Source of the DNA: Chitinophagaceae bacterium
GTDB lineage: Bacteria > Bacteroidota > Bacteroidia > Chitinophagales > Chitinophagaceae
Reading direction: 5' to 3'
Length of the DNA: 41,612 nucleotides
Assembly: GCA_017882265.1 (NCBI GenBank)
Contig: JADGPW010000206.1
Coordinates: 1 to 41,612, forward strand
Shown piece after piece: positions 16,052 to 25,271 of the stretch (its first letter is position 1; the number at the start of each line of letters is the position of its first letter). The translations under genes were made by a program, and so were the position numbers. The notes beneath the pieces were generated by a model. It saw only the letters and a program-made list of their open reading frames with translations, did no database searches and was not told the DNA's origin.

Positions 16052-18352
16052 ATGGGAATAACAACAGCAAAAACCACTGTGGTAAAGAAGACAGCGAAGA
16101 TCAGGGGAACAAGCCAGCCAACTGCAAAAACTGGCCCTGTAAAGAAAAAAAACGGTAGCGATCGGTTCGATCTGCATAAAGTATTACAGGAATATTTCGG
16201 GTTTTCTACATTCAAGGGCACACAGGAAAAGGCGATTGAATCGCTGATGGCCGGCCATGATACCTTCGTGATCATGCCTACGGGCGGAGGCAAAAGCCTG
16301 TGCTACCAATTGCCGGCTATGTTAAGTGAAGGAGTGGCGATCATTGTTTCTCCTCTTATTGCGCTCATGAAAAACCAGGTTGACCTGGTTCGGGGCTATA
16401 GCAGCAATGATGAAGTAGCGCATTTTCTAAACTCTACCCTAAACAAAAAAGAAATAAAAGAAGTACATGATGATCTGCTTAGTGGCAAAACGAAAATGTT
16501 ATATGTAGCCCCCGAAACACTCACCAAGCAGGAAAACCTTGAATTTTTTTCCGATCTCAATGTATCCTTTTTCGCGGTGGACGAAGCCCACTGTATCTCG
16601 GAATGGGGGCATGATTTTCGCCCCGAGTATCGACGGCTCCGGGAAATGATGATACAAATAAACCCGGACGTACCGGTCATTGCATTAACAGCTACGGCTA
16701 CTCCCAAGGTACAAAGTGATATCGTTAAGAATCTTGACCTTCAGAAACCCAATATTTTCATCTCCTCTTTTAACCGCCCCAATCTTTACTACGAGATTTT
16801 GCCGAAAATAAATAAGGCGCAGACCGATGAGCATATTGTTCGATTTATTAAAGGGATGAAAAATAAAAGCGGCATTATTTATACGCTCAACAGGAAGACA
16901 ACTGAAGAGCTGGCGAATATTTTAATGGCTAATGGTGTCAAAGCAGTTGCCTATCATGCCGGACTTGACAGCAAACTAAGAACGGAAAGACAGGACCTGT
17001 TTTTGGGAGAAGAGGTACAGGTGATCTGTGCGACTATTGCATTCGGGATGGGGATTGATAAACCGGATATCCGGTTTGTGATCCATTATAATATTCCAAA
17101 GAGCATAGAAAATTATTACCAGGAAACGGGCCGTGGTGGCCGGGATGGCCTGGAGGGAAAGTGTATTCTTTATTATTCGCATAAAGACGTAAGCAAGCTG
17201 GAACACCTGATGCGCGACAAGCCCTTAAGCGAACGGGAAGTGGGCGCCCAGTTGATCAATGAAACCGTTGCATTTGCTGAAACCGGTGTCTGTCGCCGTA
17301 AATTACTGATGAGTTATTTTGGTGAAGAATATGAAAAAGACAACTGTGGCCACTGCGATAACTGTAAACATCCAAAAGAAAGAATTGAGGCGAAAGAAGA
17401 AGCCGCTATTGCATTGAAAGCCATTAAAGCGCTGGACGAAAGATTTGCTACCGATTACGTGGTGCAGATCATTACCGGGAGGATGACACCGCAAAACCAA
17501 ATGTTTCGCCATGATACCCTCGACGTATTTGCCAGTGGCAATGACCACGATGCTCATTTCTGGAACTCCTTAGTACGGCAATTAATATTGGAAGGAATGC
17601 TCACAAAAGATATCGAGGAATATGGGGTATTGAAATTTACCAAAAAAGGCGAGGCCTTCCTGAAAAAGCCAAGAACATTCAAAGTCATCCTGAATAACCT
17701 TTATGATAATGCCAATGCGGATGATGAAGAAGGAACAGACGCAAATGGGGGCGCGGCCCTGGACGAGACATTAGTTGCCATGCTGATGGAATTAAGGCAA
17801 AAGGAGGCAAAGAAGAAGAACCTTCCGCCTTTTGTTATTTTCCTGGAAAATTCACTGCAGGACATGGCCACTTTTTATCCCATTACCATGGAAGGACTGG
17901 AAAAATGCCAGGGGGTAAGTAAGGGAAAGGCGATCAAATATGGCCGGCCGTTTGTAGACCTTATTGCCCGTTATGTGGAAGAAAATAATATTGAGCGCCC
18001 CGATGATTTTGTGATGAAGAGCGTGGTGAACAAAAGCGGCAACAAGGTTTATATCATTCAGAATACCGATAAAAAGATCTCGCTGGAAACGATCGCCAAG
18101 AACAAGGGCTGGCGTATGGATGAAATGCTGGAAGAAATGGAAACGATCGCCGCCAGCGGCACCAAACTCAACCTAACCTATGCCATTGATGAAATGCTGG
18201 ACGAAGACGATCAAGATGAGATCATCGAATATTTCAAGGGTTGCCAGACCTCATCACTCCAGGTAGCCCAGGAAGAACTGGCAGAATATAATTTTAACTG
18301 GGAGCAGCTCAAGATCATGCGGATCAAGTTCCTGAGTGAGTATGGGATGTAG
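16052..18352 (+). CDS. recQ: ATP-dependent DNA helicase RecQ
   Basis: A 766-residue 3'-5' helicase for recombination repair. A basic N-terminal extension (about 35 residues rich in K, T and A) precedes the core. Core motifs: Walker A PTGGGKS at 76-82, DEAH at 177-180 (DEAHCISEWGHDFRPEYRRL), TATATPKVQSDI, and the helicase C domain with IAFGMGIDKPDIRFVIHYN and QETGRGGRDG. The zinc site is CRRKLL ... CGHCDNC, followed by an RQC winged helix and a C-terminal HRDC domain (PFVIFLENSLQDMATFYP). A C-terminal helical tail of about 130 residues is an extension. A GGAG lies about 10 bp upstream of the ATG. Just past the stop, 18358-18386 has imperfect AGCTnTGAG direct repeats. Confidence 0.96.
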   Translation: MGITTAKTTVVKKTAKIRGTSQPTAKTGPVKKKNGSDRFDLHKVLQEYFGFSTFKGTQEKAIESLMAGHDTFVIMPTGGGKSLCYQLPAMLSEGVAIIVSPLIALMKNQVDLVRGYSSNDEVAHFLNSTLNKKEIKEVHDDLLSGKTKMLYVAPETLTKQENLEFFSDLNVSFFAVDEAHCISEWGHDFRPEYRRLREMMIQINPDVPVIALTATATPKVQSDIVKNLDLQKPNIFISSFNRPNLYYEILPKINKAQTDEHIVRFIKGMKNKSGIIYTLNRKTTEELANILMANGVKAVAYHAGLDSKLRTERQDLFLGEEVQVICATIAFGMGIDKPDIRFVIHYNIPKSIENYYQETGRGGRDGLEGKCILYYSHKDVSKLEHLMRDKPLSEREVGAQLINETVAFAETGVCRRKLLMSYFGEEYEKDNCGHCDNCKHPKERIEAKEEAAIALKAIKALDERFATDYVVQIITGRMTPQNQMFRHDTLDVFASGNDHDAHFWNSLVRQLILEGMLTKDIEEYGVLKFTKKGEAFLKKPRTFKVILNNLYDNANADDEEGTDANGGAALDETLVAMLMELRQKEAKKKNLPPFVIFLENSLQDMATFYPITMEGLEKCQGVSKGKAIKYGRPFVDLIARYVEENNIERPDDFVMKSVVNKSGNKVYIIQNTDKKISLETIAKNKGWRMDEMLEEMETIAASGTKLNLTYAIDEMLDEDDQDEIIEYFKGCQTSSLQVAQEELAEYNFNWEQLKIMRIKFLSEYGM

Positions 18353-18589
18353 AGAGAAGCTGTGAGTTATTAGCTATGAGCTGCGAGTCGATTACTCAAG
18401 AAGTAAGGAAAGTCAATACAGTTCTGAAGGCGGCTACTCAAAAGTTTCCCATTTTAGTCTCAAAACCCTATTTTTGCCCCCCATTTAAGTGTTTTCGAAC
18501 GGACTTCGTCATTCTGAATTCCCTGCCCGTTCGGTCAGTCGGGCTTGTTCGTCTGTTCGACACTTGCCTCCCGGCAGGCGGGTTCCACC

Positions 18590-18662
18590 GGTGCGGTAGC
18601 TCAGTCGGTAGAGCAAAGGACTGAAAATCCTTGTGTCGGCGGTTCGATCCCGCCCCACACCA
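18590..18662 (+). tRNA. tRNA-Phe (anticodon GAA)
   Basis: Full cloverleaf by eye: acceptor 5' arm 18590-18596, D-stem GCTC/GAGC, anticodon stem AAGGA/TCCTT with loop CTGAAAA (anticodon GAA), T-stem GGCGG/CCGCC with TTCGATC loop, acceptor 3' arm 18655-18661 and discriminator A at 18662. CCA is not encoded. The acceptor stem has one C-A mismatch (18594 with 18657); all other stems pair fully. The preceding 237 bp carry GC-rich CCCGNCAGGCGGG-type repeats. Confidence 0.93.
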
Positions 18663-18672
18663 CGAAGAAAAC

Positions 18673-18710
18673 AAAGCAGTTATAACGAAAATGTTGTATC
18701 TGCTTTTTTC
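18673..18710 (+). terminator. Probable terminator after tRNA-Phe
   Basis: Arms AAAGCAG (18673-18679) and CTGCTTT (18700-18706) pair over a 20-nt loop and are followed by a T-run. It lies 10 bp downstream of the mature tRNA 3' end. Confidence 0.45.
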
Positions 18711-18810
18711 TTTGTTACAACATAGGTCCAACAAAAATGAACTGCCAGTGCGGGATGGGAATAGTTAATAGAAATTCTTACGAAGCCGCTTAATGGATCC
18801 TGTTCTCTGT

Positions 18811-20790
18811 TTATTTATCCTTGTCTTTTACAGGCAGCACATTGTTATTTTTAAGGGATTGTTTAATATCTCCCCCAATCCTCAAATTATCCGGCATTCC
18901 AAATTCTTTAGGGTGCAGGTATTTTCCTTTATCAGAGCCGACTTTTTCCACTTCCGGCACTACCCGATGCGCATTTGCCCATGCATCCTGCCTTATGCCG
19001 GTTACCTGCCAGCTTACTTCTACATTCGGTTGACTTGTTTTTATTTCAAATACATTATTGGTTACCTTTTTTGATATAATTGCCTGCGCAAAAGTGCCGA
19101 TTACAGTTAACTGGTAACGGAAATCTTTATTCAGCGCTCCAAAATAATCAGGAAGTGTTACCGTAGCTGTACCGCTGGCATCGGTAATAATATTTCCATT
19201 ATATATGTTCATCATATCGGGGCTTTCTACAAAACTATGGTACAGATATTTATTGGCAGGGTCAAGCGGATGATCAATTTCAAAAGTGCCGCTGGCTTTG
19301 CTTAATGCGCCAGTAACACGCATGGCACCATCGGCATAGACGGCATAGTTAGTGGTTCCGCCGATCGCATAGCCGTAAACGCCATAGCAGTTTGTCGGGG
19401 CGCCATTAAAATTAGATGCATAGCCATCAACCCCTACTGAATAAGTTCCACTTCCGTAAGAATCACCTTCTATTCCTTCTACCTGTGTGCCGGCAAGGGT
19501 TACACTTGTTTCGCCAATCCCCTGTACACCAATTGAGCAACCTGCGCCTTCTATACCAATTCCGTTCACATCTGAAACTGACCTTATCGTAGTACTTAAT
19601 ATCCCCACCCTCCCCACATCAGTTAATCCGGTATATTCAATACGTTCGGTGCCATAAATTGTTGGTGTAGTAGCTTGATTAATATAAAGTGCAATTGAAT
19701 CCGCAGTAGATTTGATGGCGAACAGGCCGTGGGTAGTAGTACCGTTGTTGATAATAAATTTTCCATTTTGATTAATAACTGCTCTTAGTGCATTATTGGT
19801 ATAAAAATTCATATTATTTGCAGAGTTAACTTCCAAATTTAAAGACCCTCCTACTGAGTTCAAATATAATGACCCTGCAGAGTTTACTAATAAAGACCCT
19901 GTTGCACTGGAATTTAACGCACTTAGTCCTGCAACGCTAAGACCACCCAATGTACCTACAGCAGATGCATTGTATTTGGTTAATTCTAAAATATCAGTTG
20001 CACTTGCACTTCCTTTTAACTGTACGCCTGCCGAGCCAGTGGTGCCTACGGCTTCAATCCGGGCTTTTACATCAGCTACGCTTGCGCCTAAAATATGCAA
20101 TGCAGTTGCCGGGGTAACAGTTCCAATACCCACGTTACCCAAATTATCTACGGTTAATTTGGGTGTACCCTGTATGGTCAGATGCATTTTCCCGGTCGCG
20201 TTTCCTGAATAAGTTCCAATATCAACATCTTCCGGGTTGCCGGCATAGGAGCCCCAGTAGCCCCGGTAAACGCCATTTTCCGCGATTGTGAAATACGTGT
20301 TATTGGAGCCACCATCAAAGATCACCGGATTGATGGATGAGGATTTAACATGCAGTGTGGTGGCGGGTGTGGTTGTTCCGATACCCACATTTCCCGTTGG
20401 ATCGATGGTCATACGAACTGCGTTACCAGTTGCCATTTGCATGGAGTTGGCCGTAATTACATCCAGCAGCATCGGACCGGCATTGGCTCCAGAATACAAG
20501 AGGCTCAGGTTAGCCAGGTTGACACCTGCAACGGAACCACCGACGGCAGCATTATACTTGGTCATTTGAAAAACATCAGCCAGGCCACCGGTTCCTTTTG
20601 CCTGGAAGGAGGCCGAACCGATTGTACCAGCGGATTCATTTTTAATCACCACATCCGCGTCGATTGCACCTACCACATGCAGTTTTTCCGTTGGAGTAGT
20701 TGTTCCAATGCCTACATATTGAGCATTTGCATTATAGATTGTAATCAATACAATAATAAAGGGAGCAAGAATAACCTTATAATTCTTCAT
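18811..20790 (-). CDS. Exported tail-fibre/adhesin-like repeat protein
   Basis: A 659-residue protein with a signal peptide (MKNYKVILAPFIIVLITIYNANA, cleavage before QYVGIG). It contains three VGIGT-T-P-x-x-x-LHV modules (near the N-terminus, about residue 135 and about 230), a pattern found in Bacteroidota surface proteins and phage tail-fibre-like sequences. Between them are Gly/Asn/Ser-rich beta-type stretches, including LSVAGLSALNSSATGSLLVN. The C-terminal third has GALNKDFRYQLTVIGTFAQA and a Lys-rich end; I see neither a T9SS sorting domain nor a peptidase S74 chaperone motif. I chose the ATG at 20790 because the frame upstream to 20847 would bury the signal peptide. Surface exposure is inferred; ligand unknown. 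Confidence 0.72.
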   Translation of the reverse strand: MKNYKVILAPFIIVLITIYNANAQYVGIGTTTPTEKLHVVGAIDADVVIKNESAGTIGSASFQAKGTGGLADVFQMTKYNAAVGGSVAGVNLANLSLLYSGANAGPMLLDVITANSMQMATGNAVRMTIDPTGNVGIGTTTPATTLHVKSSSINPVIFDGGSNNTYFTIAENGVYRGYWGSYAGNPEDVDIGTYSGNATGKMHLTIQGTPKLTVDNLGNVGIGTVTPATALHILGASVADVKARIEAVGTTGSAGVQLKGSASATDILELTKYNASAVGTLGGLSVAGLSALNSSATGSLLVNSAGSLYLNSVGGSLNLEVNSANNMNFYTNNALRAVINQNGKFIINNGTTTHGLFAIKSTADSIALYINQATTPTIYGTERIEYTGLTDVGRVGILSTTIRSVSDVNGIGIEGAGCSIGVQGIGETSVTLAGTQVEGIEGDSYGSGTYSVGVDGYASNFNGAPTNCYGVYGYAIGGTTNYAVYADGAMRVTGALSKASGTFEIDHPLDPANKYLYHSFVESPDMMNIYNGNIITDASGTATVTLPDYFGALNKDFRYQLTVIGTFAQAIISKKVTNNVFEIKTSQPNVEVSWQVTGIRQDAWANAHRVVPEVEKVGSDKGKYLHPKEFGMPDNLRIGGDIKQSLKNNNVLPVKDKDK

Positions 20791-20891
20791 ATAAACTTTA
20801 ATTAATTTTGGAAAGTACATTCTTGTATCCAAAAAAGGGGTTGACAATTAATAACAGGTATACTTCATTTAGTAACCGGTATCCTTACCTG

Positions 20892-21125
20892 CTAAGAAGT
20901 GCCGGTTAAATGATTCAGCTCAACCTCGGCTGGTTTTTTAATGGGGAAGTTATTTAAGCGCTTATGGTTGGAATGATGCTGCTCTTTTGCCCCCCAGTCA
21001 TCTTCTAAAAGATGTTTACCGGGATGTATGAAAGAAGACCTACTATCTTTTTTAATCCGGTGTGCCATAGGGTTGGTTCCACCCTTGTTCTTTTTCTTGC
21101 GGAGTACGAGTTTCACAGATGCCAT
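20892..21125 (-). pseudogene. Truncated tyrosine-recombinase (integrase) remnant, N-terminal arm domain only
   Basis: A 77-residue frame starting MASVKLVLRKKKNKGGTNP, with SFIHPGKHLLEDDWGAKEQ and RLNNFPIKKPAEVE following. This closely resembles the arm-type DNA-binding domain that begins integrases of Bacteroidota conjugative transposons. Those proteins are about 350-450 residues; here the core-binding and catalytic domains are missing, so the gene is dead. It lies between the adhesin-like gene and the GH3 leader. Confidence 0.7.
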
Positions 21126-21167
21126 GTAGGAATAAATTTGTACAGCACGGGTACAACATTTAGCGTT

Positions 21168-21197
21168 TTTGTATGACTTTGTATGAAACTATATTTT
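21168..21197 (+). promoter_or_regulatory. Promoter upstream of the GH3 gene / leader RNA
   Basis: -33 TTTG (21168-21171), an 18-bp spacer, -7 TATATTTT (21190-21197; one mismatch from TAnnTTTG). Transcription would begin near 21203, about 320 bp before the GH3 start codon, giving a long leader that contains the terminator at 21381-21406. The rest of the 395-bp gap (21126-21520) has no coding frame I believe. Confidence 0.5.
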
Positions 21198-21380
21198 TCA
21201 GCAAGGGGTGATAATCAGCATGTTCAAACAACGGTGGTAAGAAAGCTATAAAATTGATGTTGATCGGAACTTTGGCCAAATTAGGATACAGAAATTTCAG
21301 TTGTACAAAAATTGATATAATTTATGAAGGCTCAAAAGGATAGAAATAATTAATTTCAAGAATAAATACATTTCTGTAAT

Positions 21381-21406
21381 CCCAACAAAAATGTTGGGGT
21401 TTTTTG
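21381..21406 (+). terminator. Intrinsic terminator inside the GH3 leader
   Basis: Perfect stem CCCAAC (21381-21386) / GTTGGG (21393-21398) with loop AAAAAT, followed by GTTTTTT. A GGGGTTTTTTGTT copy recurs at 21476-21488. On the plus strand no gene ends here, so this terminator stands between a promoter and the GH3 coding start: either attenuation or the end of a small RNA. Confidence 0.62.
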
Positions 21407-21520
21407 TTGCCGTTGCTGAAAATTCGTGACCGCCCGATAACAATTGACGCCCACACCCAAAAAACTTCAGGTAACGGGGTTTTTTGTTTTACCTTTTCCC
21501 CAGGGCAACTACCTGGCTTT

Positions 21521-24166
21521 ATGAGCAAAAAAACCCTGCTTTTTCTAATTATTTTGACTATCAAAGGGGGCCTTTGCTTTTCCCAAAAAGCAGCGTTATA
21601 TAAGGACCCATCACAGCCCGTAGAGAAAAGGGTTCATGACCTACTCAGCAGGATGACCCCGGAAGAAAAATTCTGGCAGCTTTTTATGATTCCAGGTGAT
21701 TTGGATAATGCTGATTCCGTTCAATATAAGAATGGGATTTTCGGATTCCAGGTAACCGCGACAGGAGCTGGCGGGCAAAAGATAAATGATGAATCGGACG
21801 ATAATGCAATGGCGCTGGCCAGGAAAATAAATGCCATTCAAAAATACTTTGTTGAAAAAACCAGGTTGGGTATTCCCATTATTCCTTTTGACGAAGCCCT
21901 GCATGGCCTGGTTAAGAAAGGGGCTACCGTTTTTCCACAAGCTATTGCGTTGTCGGCCACCTGGGATACAGCCCTGATGAATCGTGTGGCGAATAGTATT
22001 GCTGACGAAGCAAAGATCAGGGGCATCCGGCAGGTGCTTTCCCCGGTAGTAAACATCGCTTCTGATGTTCGCTGGGGAAGAACAGAAGAGACGTATGGCG
22101 AAGACCCTTTTCTTGCCGCCGCAATGAGTGTTGCGTTTGTCAGCGCTTTTGAAAAGAAAGGGGTCATTACCACACCAAAACATTTTATTGCCAATGTGGG
22201 AGATGGAGGAAGGGATAGCTACCCCGTACATGTTAATGAAAGACTACTGGAAGAAATATATTTCGTTTCGTTCAAAGCATGTTTTGAAAAAGGGGGCTCA
22301 CGTTCGTTAATGACAGCCTATAATTCACTGGACGGAGTTGCCTGCTCCGCTAATAATTGGTTGTTACAGGAGAAATTAAAGAAACAATGGGGATTTAAGG
22401 GCTTTGTTATTTCTGATGCCAATGCCATTGGTGGCGAAGTGGTATTGCATCACACCGCAAAAGATTATGCAGAAAGCGGGCAACATGCCATTAACAACGG
22501 GCTGGACGTAATTTTTCAAACGGAATACAAACATTACAAATTATTCATTGCCCCCTTTTTAGATGGCCGCATCGATAAATACCGGTTAAACGATGCAGTG
22601 GCAAGGGTATTGAAGGCAAAATTTGAACTGGGCCTTTTTGAAAACCCATTTGTGCAGGAAGAGAATAAGGAAACAGGAACAAATCTAAATAAAACGGTTG
22701 CCAAACTGGCGGCGCTTGAATCCATCGTGCTTTTGAAGAATGAGAATAATGTTTTACCCCTTTCCAAAAACACTACCTCCATTGCTGTTATCGGTGTAGA
22801 TGCAACAGAAGCCAGACTGGGTGGTTATAGCGGTCCGGGAAATAATAAAGTAAGCATTCTTGAAGGCATACAGCTAAAAGCGGGGAACACTAAAGTGAGT
22901 TTCGCCCCCGGTTGTGGCAGAATAAGTGAAGAATACGCGATTGTTCCATCAAAATATTTAAGCAGTAATGGAATGGAGGGGATGCAAGGAGAATATTTCA
23001 ACAACATAGCCATGGAAGGTGTGGCGGCGCAGACAAGAACAGATAAGAGTATTGATTTTCACTGGACGCTTTATGCCCCCGACCCGGCCATTAATGTTGA
23101 CTTTTATTCAGTGAGATGGACCGGTAAATTAGTTTCTCCAAAATCAGGGATATACAAAATCGGGCTTGAGGGCAACGATGGGTACCGTCTTTATATTAAT
23201 AACAAAATGGTAATTGATAATTGGAAAAAGCAAACGTATTCAATACAACTTGCCAGCTTTAATTTTGAAAAAGGGAAGAGCTACGATATTCGTGTTGAAT
23301 TTTTCGAACCCGTTGGTAACGCCACCATAAGATTTATCTGGAATGTAGAAACGGCCGATGACTGGAAAAAGAAAATACTGGAAGCCGTAAGCATTACAAA
23401 AAACTCAACCCTTGCCATAGTGGCCGTAGGAATAAACGAGGGAGAGTTCCGAGACAGGGCAATGCTTTCATTACCAGGCTACCAGGAAGAAATGATCAAT
23501 GCTTTAGCCGCAACCGGGAAACCCATAGTTATACTATTGGTTGGCGGTAGCGCTATGACCATGAATAACTGGGTTGATAAAGTTCCGGCGATTGTTGATG
23601 TATGGTATCCCGGTGAGGAAGGGGGGCATGCCATTGCTGATGTGTTGTTTGGTGATTATGATCCCGCAGGTCGTTTGCCGATTACATTTCCGTTACATGA
23701 AGCACAGCTGCCCTTGGTTTATAACCATAAACCAACGGGTCGGGGTGATGATTATAATAATTTATCAGGACTACCGCTTTTTCCCTTTGGTTATGGTTTA
23801 AGCTATACAACATTCAAATACAGTGATATAAAGTTTGATAAGAACAATATCGGAAAGACCGATTCAGCAATTGTATCCTTTACCATTAAGAATACCGGAA
23901 CTAGAAATGGCGATGAAGTGGTTCAATTGTATATCCGGGATTTGCAATCATCCGTAGCAAGACCTGTACTAGAATTAAAAGGCTTTCAGCGGATTCATTT
24001 AAAAGCCGGAGAATCAAAAGAGTGTTCATTTTCAATAACACCCGCACTTTTATCCATGTTGAATAGTAAAATGGAAGAAGTGGTGGAACCCGGGGATTTC
24101 AGGATTATGATAGGAGCCTCTTCCCGGGATATACGTTTGAAAGAAACGCTAACTGTAAAAGAATAG
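21521..24166 (+). CDS. Secreted glycoside hydrolase family 3 (beta-glucosidase-like) with PA14 domain
   Basis: An 881-residue exported enzyme; signal peptide MSKKTLLFLIILTIKGGLCF before SQKAAL. The GH3 N-terminal barrel covers about residues 30-370, with the nucleophile in VISDANAIGG (D299). The GH3 C-terminal domain is interrupted by a PA14 carbohydrate-binding module (GEYFNN to VRWTGKLVSPKSGIYKIGLEGNDGYRLYIN). It resumes at VGINEGEFRDRAMLSLPGYQEE, and a fibronectin-III-like tail (GDEVVQLYIRDLQSSVARP) ends the chain. It should release terminal beta-linked glucose or related sugars in the periplasm. The longer frame from 21404 is dismissed because it buries the signal peptide and begins at the leader terminator. 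A promoter-like site and that terminator precede it. Confidence 0.92.
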   Translation: MSKKTLLFLIILTIKGGLCFSQKAALYKDPSQPVEKRVHDLLSRMTPEEKFWQLFMIPGDLDNADSVQYKNGIFGFQVTATGAGGQKINDESDDNAMALARKINAIQKYFVEKTRLGIPIIPFDEALHGLVKKGATVFPQAIALSATWDTALMNRVANSIADEAKIRGIRQVLSPVVNIASDVRWGRTEETYGEDPFLAAAMSVAFVSAFEKKGVITTPKHFIANVGDGGRDSYPVHVNERLLEEIYFVSFKACFEKGGSRSLMTAYNSLDGVACSANNWLLQEKLKKQWGFKGFVISDANAIGGEVVLHHTAKDYAESGQHAINNGLDVIFQTEYKHYKLFIAPFLDGRIDKYRLNDAVARVLKAKFELGLFENPFVQEENKETGTNLNKTVAKLAALESIVLLKNENNVLPLSKNTTSIAVIGVDATEARLGGYSGPGNNKVSILEGIQLKAGNTKVSFAPGCGRISEEYAIVPSKYLSSNGMEGMQGEYFNNIAMEGVAAQTRTDKSIDFHWTLYAPDPAINVDFYSVRWTGKLVSPKSGIYKIGLEGNDGYRLYINNKMVIDNWKKQTYSIQLASFNFEKGKSYDIRVEFFEPVGNATIRFIWNVETADDWKKKILEAVSITKNSTLAIVAVGINEGEFRDRAMLSLPGYQEEMINALAATGKPIVILLVGGSAMTMNNWVDKVPAIVDVWYPGEEGGHAIADVLFGDYDPAGRLPITFPLHEAQLPLVYNHKPTGRGDDYNNLSGLPLFPFGYGLSYTTFKYSDIKFDKNNIGKTDSAIVSFTIKNTGTRNGDEVVQLYIRDLQSSVARPVLELKGFQRIHLKAGESKECSFSITPALLSMLNSKMEEVVEPGDFRIMIGASSRDIRLKETLTVKE

Positions 24167-24221
24167 GCCTTCCATTTCTTTTTGTAATTCAGCCGGTATA
24201 ACCTTGGCACGATATCCCGCG

Positions 24222-24596
24222 TTATTCTTCTTTTCTCCTGACAATCAAATACCAATCATTCTCCAATGGCAAATAGCCATATTCATAACAAAAGAAATAG
24301 GATTTGCCCGTCTTGGTGGTATATATATGTGTAATGTATTTAAACTGAAACCCCAGCCGGATCAATTTCTCTTTGCTGGCTTTGGCCGTTTCTTCTGTTT
24401 CGGGTAAAAGACTTTCCAGGATCCGCCTGTTCTTTCCCAATGCATTGTTGATATTTCGAACAAGACCATTGCTACTGCTTTTTAGCTGGTTATTATAACT
24501 ATTACGACAAAAGTCATCGCAGAATTTTTTATCTACGCGGCCTTTCAGAGGTTTCCCGCAGGCAAGGCAATTTTTGCTAACCGGTTGTTGTATCAT
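24222..24596 (-). CDS. Small zinc-ribbon protein
   Basis: A 124-residue cytoplasmic protein. The N-terminus has a treble-clef-like zinc ribbon, CLACGKPLKG-x4-KKFCDDFCRNSYNN (C-x2-C ... C-x3-C), a form common in Bacteroidota proteins of unknown role. The rest is a charged, mostly helical region (NINNALGKNRRILESLL) and a beta-rich end (ITHIYTTKTGKSYFFCYEYGYLPL). I start at MIQQPVSKNCLACG (24596); the frame extends to 24716 but that part is unlike coding. Function unknown. It is divergent from ssb. Confidence 0.68.
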   Translation of the reverse strand: MIQQPVSKNCLACGKPLKGRVDKKFCDDFCRNSYNNQLKSSSNGLVRNINNALGKNRRILESLLPETEETAKASKEKLIRLGFQFKYITHIYTTKTGKSYFFCYEYGYLPLENDWYLIVRRKEE

Positions 24597-24778
24597 AAGC
24601 CGGGTATTGGTTTCAGAATAGAATTGACCAAATTTCGGCGAAACCAAGTCGTTTACAAACGTTTTTATACGGATATAAAGGGGAAAAAACCGGCTATCGC
24701 TTTCCGGCCACCCCATCTTTGTCTCGTCAGCCGATGGCGCCGTTGGCTGAACGGAATAACAAATTTTTTAAATCATTA

Positions 24779-24804
24779 CCCGCCTTCGCCGAGGCTACGG
24801 CGGG
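24779..24804. repeat. GC-rich palindrome upstream of ssb
   Basis: Arms CCCGCC (24779-24784) and GGCGGG (24799-24804) around an inner GCC/GGC pair. It is 18 bp upstream of the ssb start and belongs with the short CGCC-TTCG-type repeats at 9845-9865 and 11828-11872. Confidence 0.5.
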
Positions 24805-24822
24805 CAAGTAAAACTTAAAACT

Positions 24823-25167
24823 ATGTACGCATTAAAAAACAAAGTACAACTGATCGGCAACCTGGGTGGCAAACCCGAAGTAAAAAACACAGAAAGCGGA
24901 AAAAAGCTCGCCACCTTCAGTCTGGCCACGAGCGAAAGCTATCGCAATGCCAATGGGGAAAAAGTGACAGAGACCCAATGGCACCGGGTAATTGCCTGGG
25001 GAAAACTGGCCGAAATTGCCGAGAAATACCTTGACAAAGGAAAAGAAGTCGCTATCGAAGGCAAGCTGATCAACCGCAGCTATACCGATAAGGAGGGCCA
25101 CAAAAAGTATATCACCGAGGTACAGGCCCACGAATTATTGATGCTGGGGGCGAAAGCCACCGCATAA
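24823..25167 (+). CDS. ssb: Single-stranded DNA-binding protein, short form
   Basis: A 114-residue OB-fold protein: NKVQLIGNLGGKPEVK, KLATFSLATSESYRN, ETQWHRVIAWGKLAEIAEKYLDKGKEVAIEGKL, then the terminal KYITEVQAHELLML strands. It stops at GAKATA, without the glycine-rich linker and acidic DDDIPF-type tip through which SSB recruits repair and replication proteins. It is therefore probably an accessory SSB rather than the main chromosomal copy. A repeat-bounded unit begins 3 bp after its stop codon and separates it from the helicase gene. Confidence 0.92.
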   Translation: MYALKNKVQLIGNLGGKPEVKNTESGKKLATFSLATSESYRNANGEKVTETQWHRVIAWGKLAEIAEKYLDKGKEVAIEGKLINRSYTDKEGHKKYITEVQAHELLMLGAKATA

Positions 25168-25170
25168 GGA

Positions 25171-25210
25171 TTTTAGCCACGAAATCACACGAATTAACAC
25201 GAAAAACGAT
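25171..25210 (+). repeat. Left terminal inverted repeat of the GxxExxY unit
   Basis: Contains TTTTAGCCACGAAATCACAC followed by GAATTAACACGAAAAACGAT. It starts 3 bp after the ssb stop codon. It pairs locally with 25230-25250 (one mismatch and a 2-nt bulge) and distally with 25651-25691. Confidence 0.75.
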
Positions 25211-25271
25211 CCTTGAGATTGTAATGTTATTAACGTGTGAGTTCGTGGCTTTTTATTTTAATCATATTTTT

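Noticed and set aside
18590-21125. tRNA-Phe plus integrase remnant as the two ends of an integrated element
   Set aside because: I found no second copy of the tRNA 3' end near the remnant, and the remnant is too short to orient an element. Kept only as a weak historical hint.
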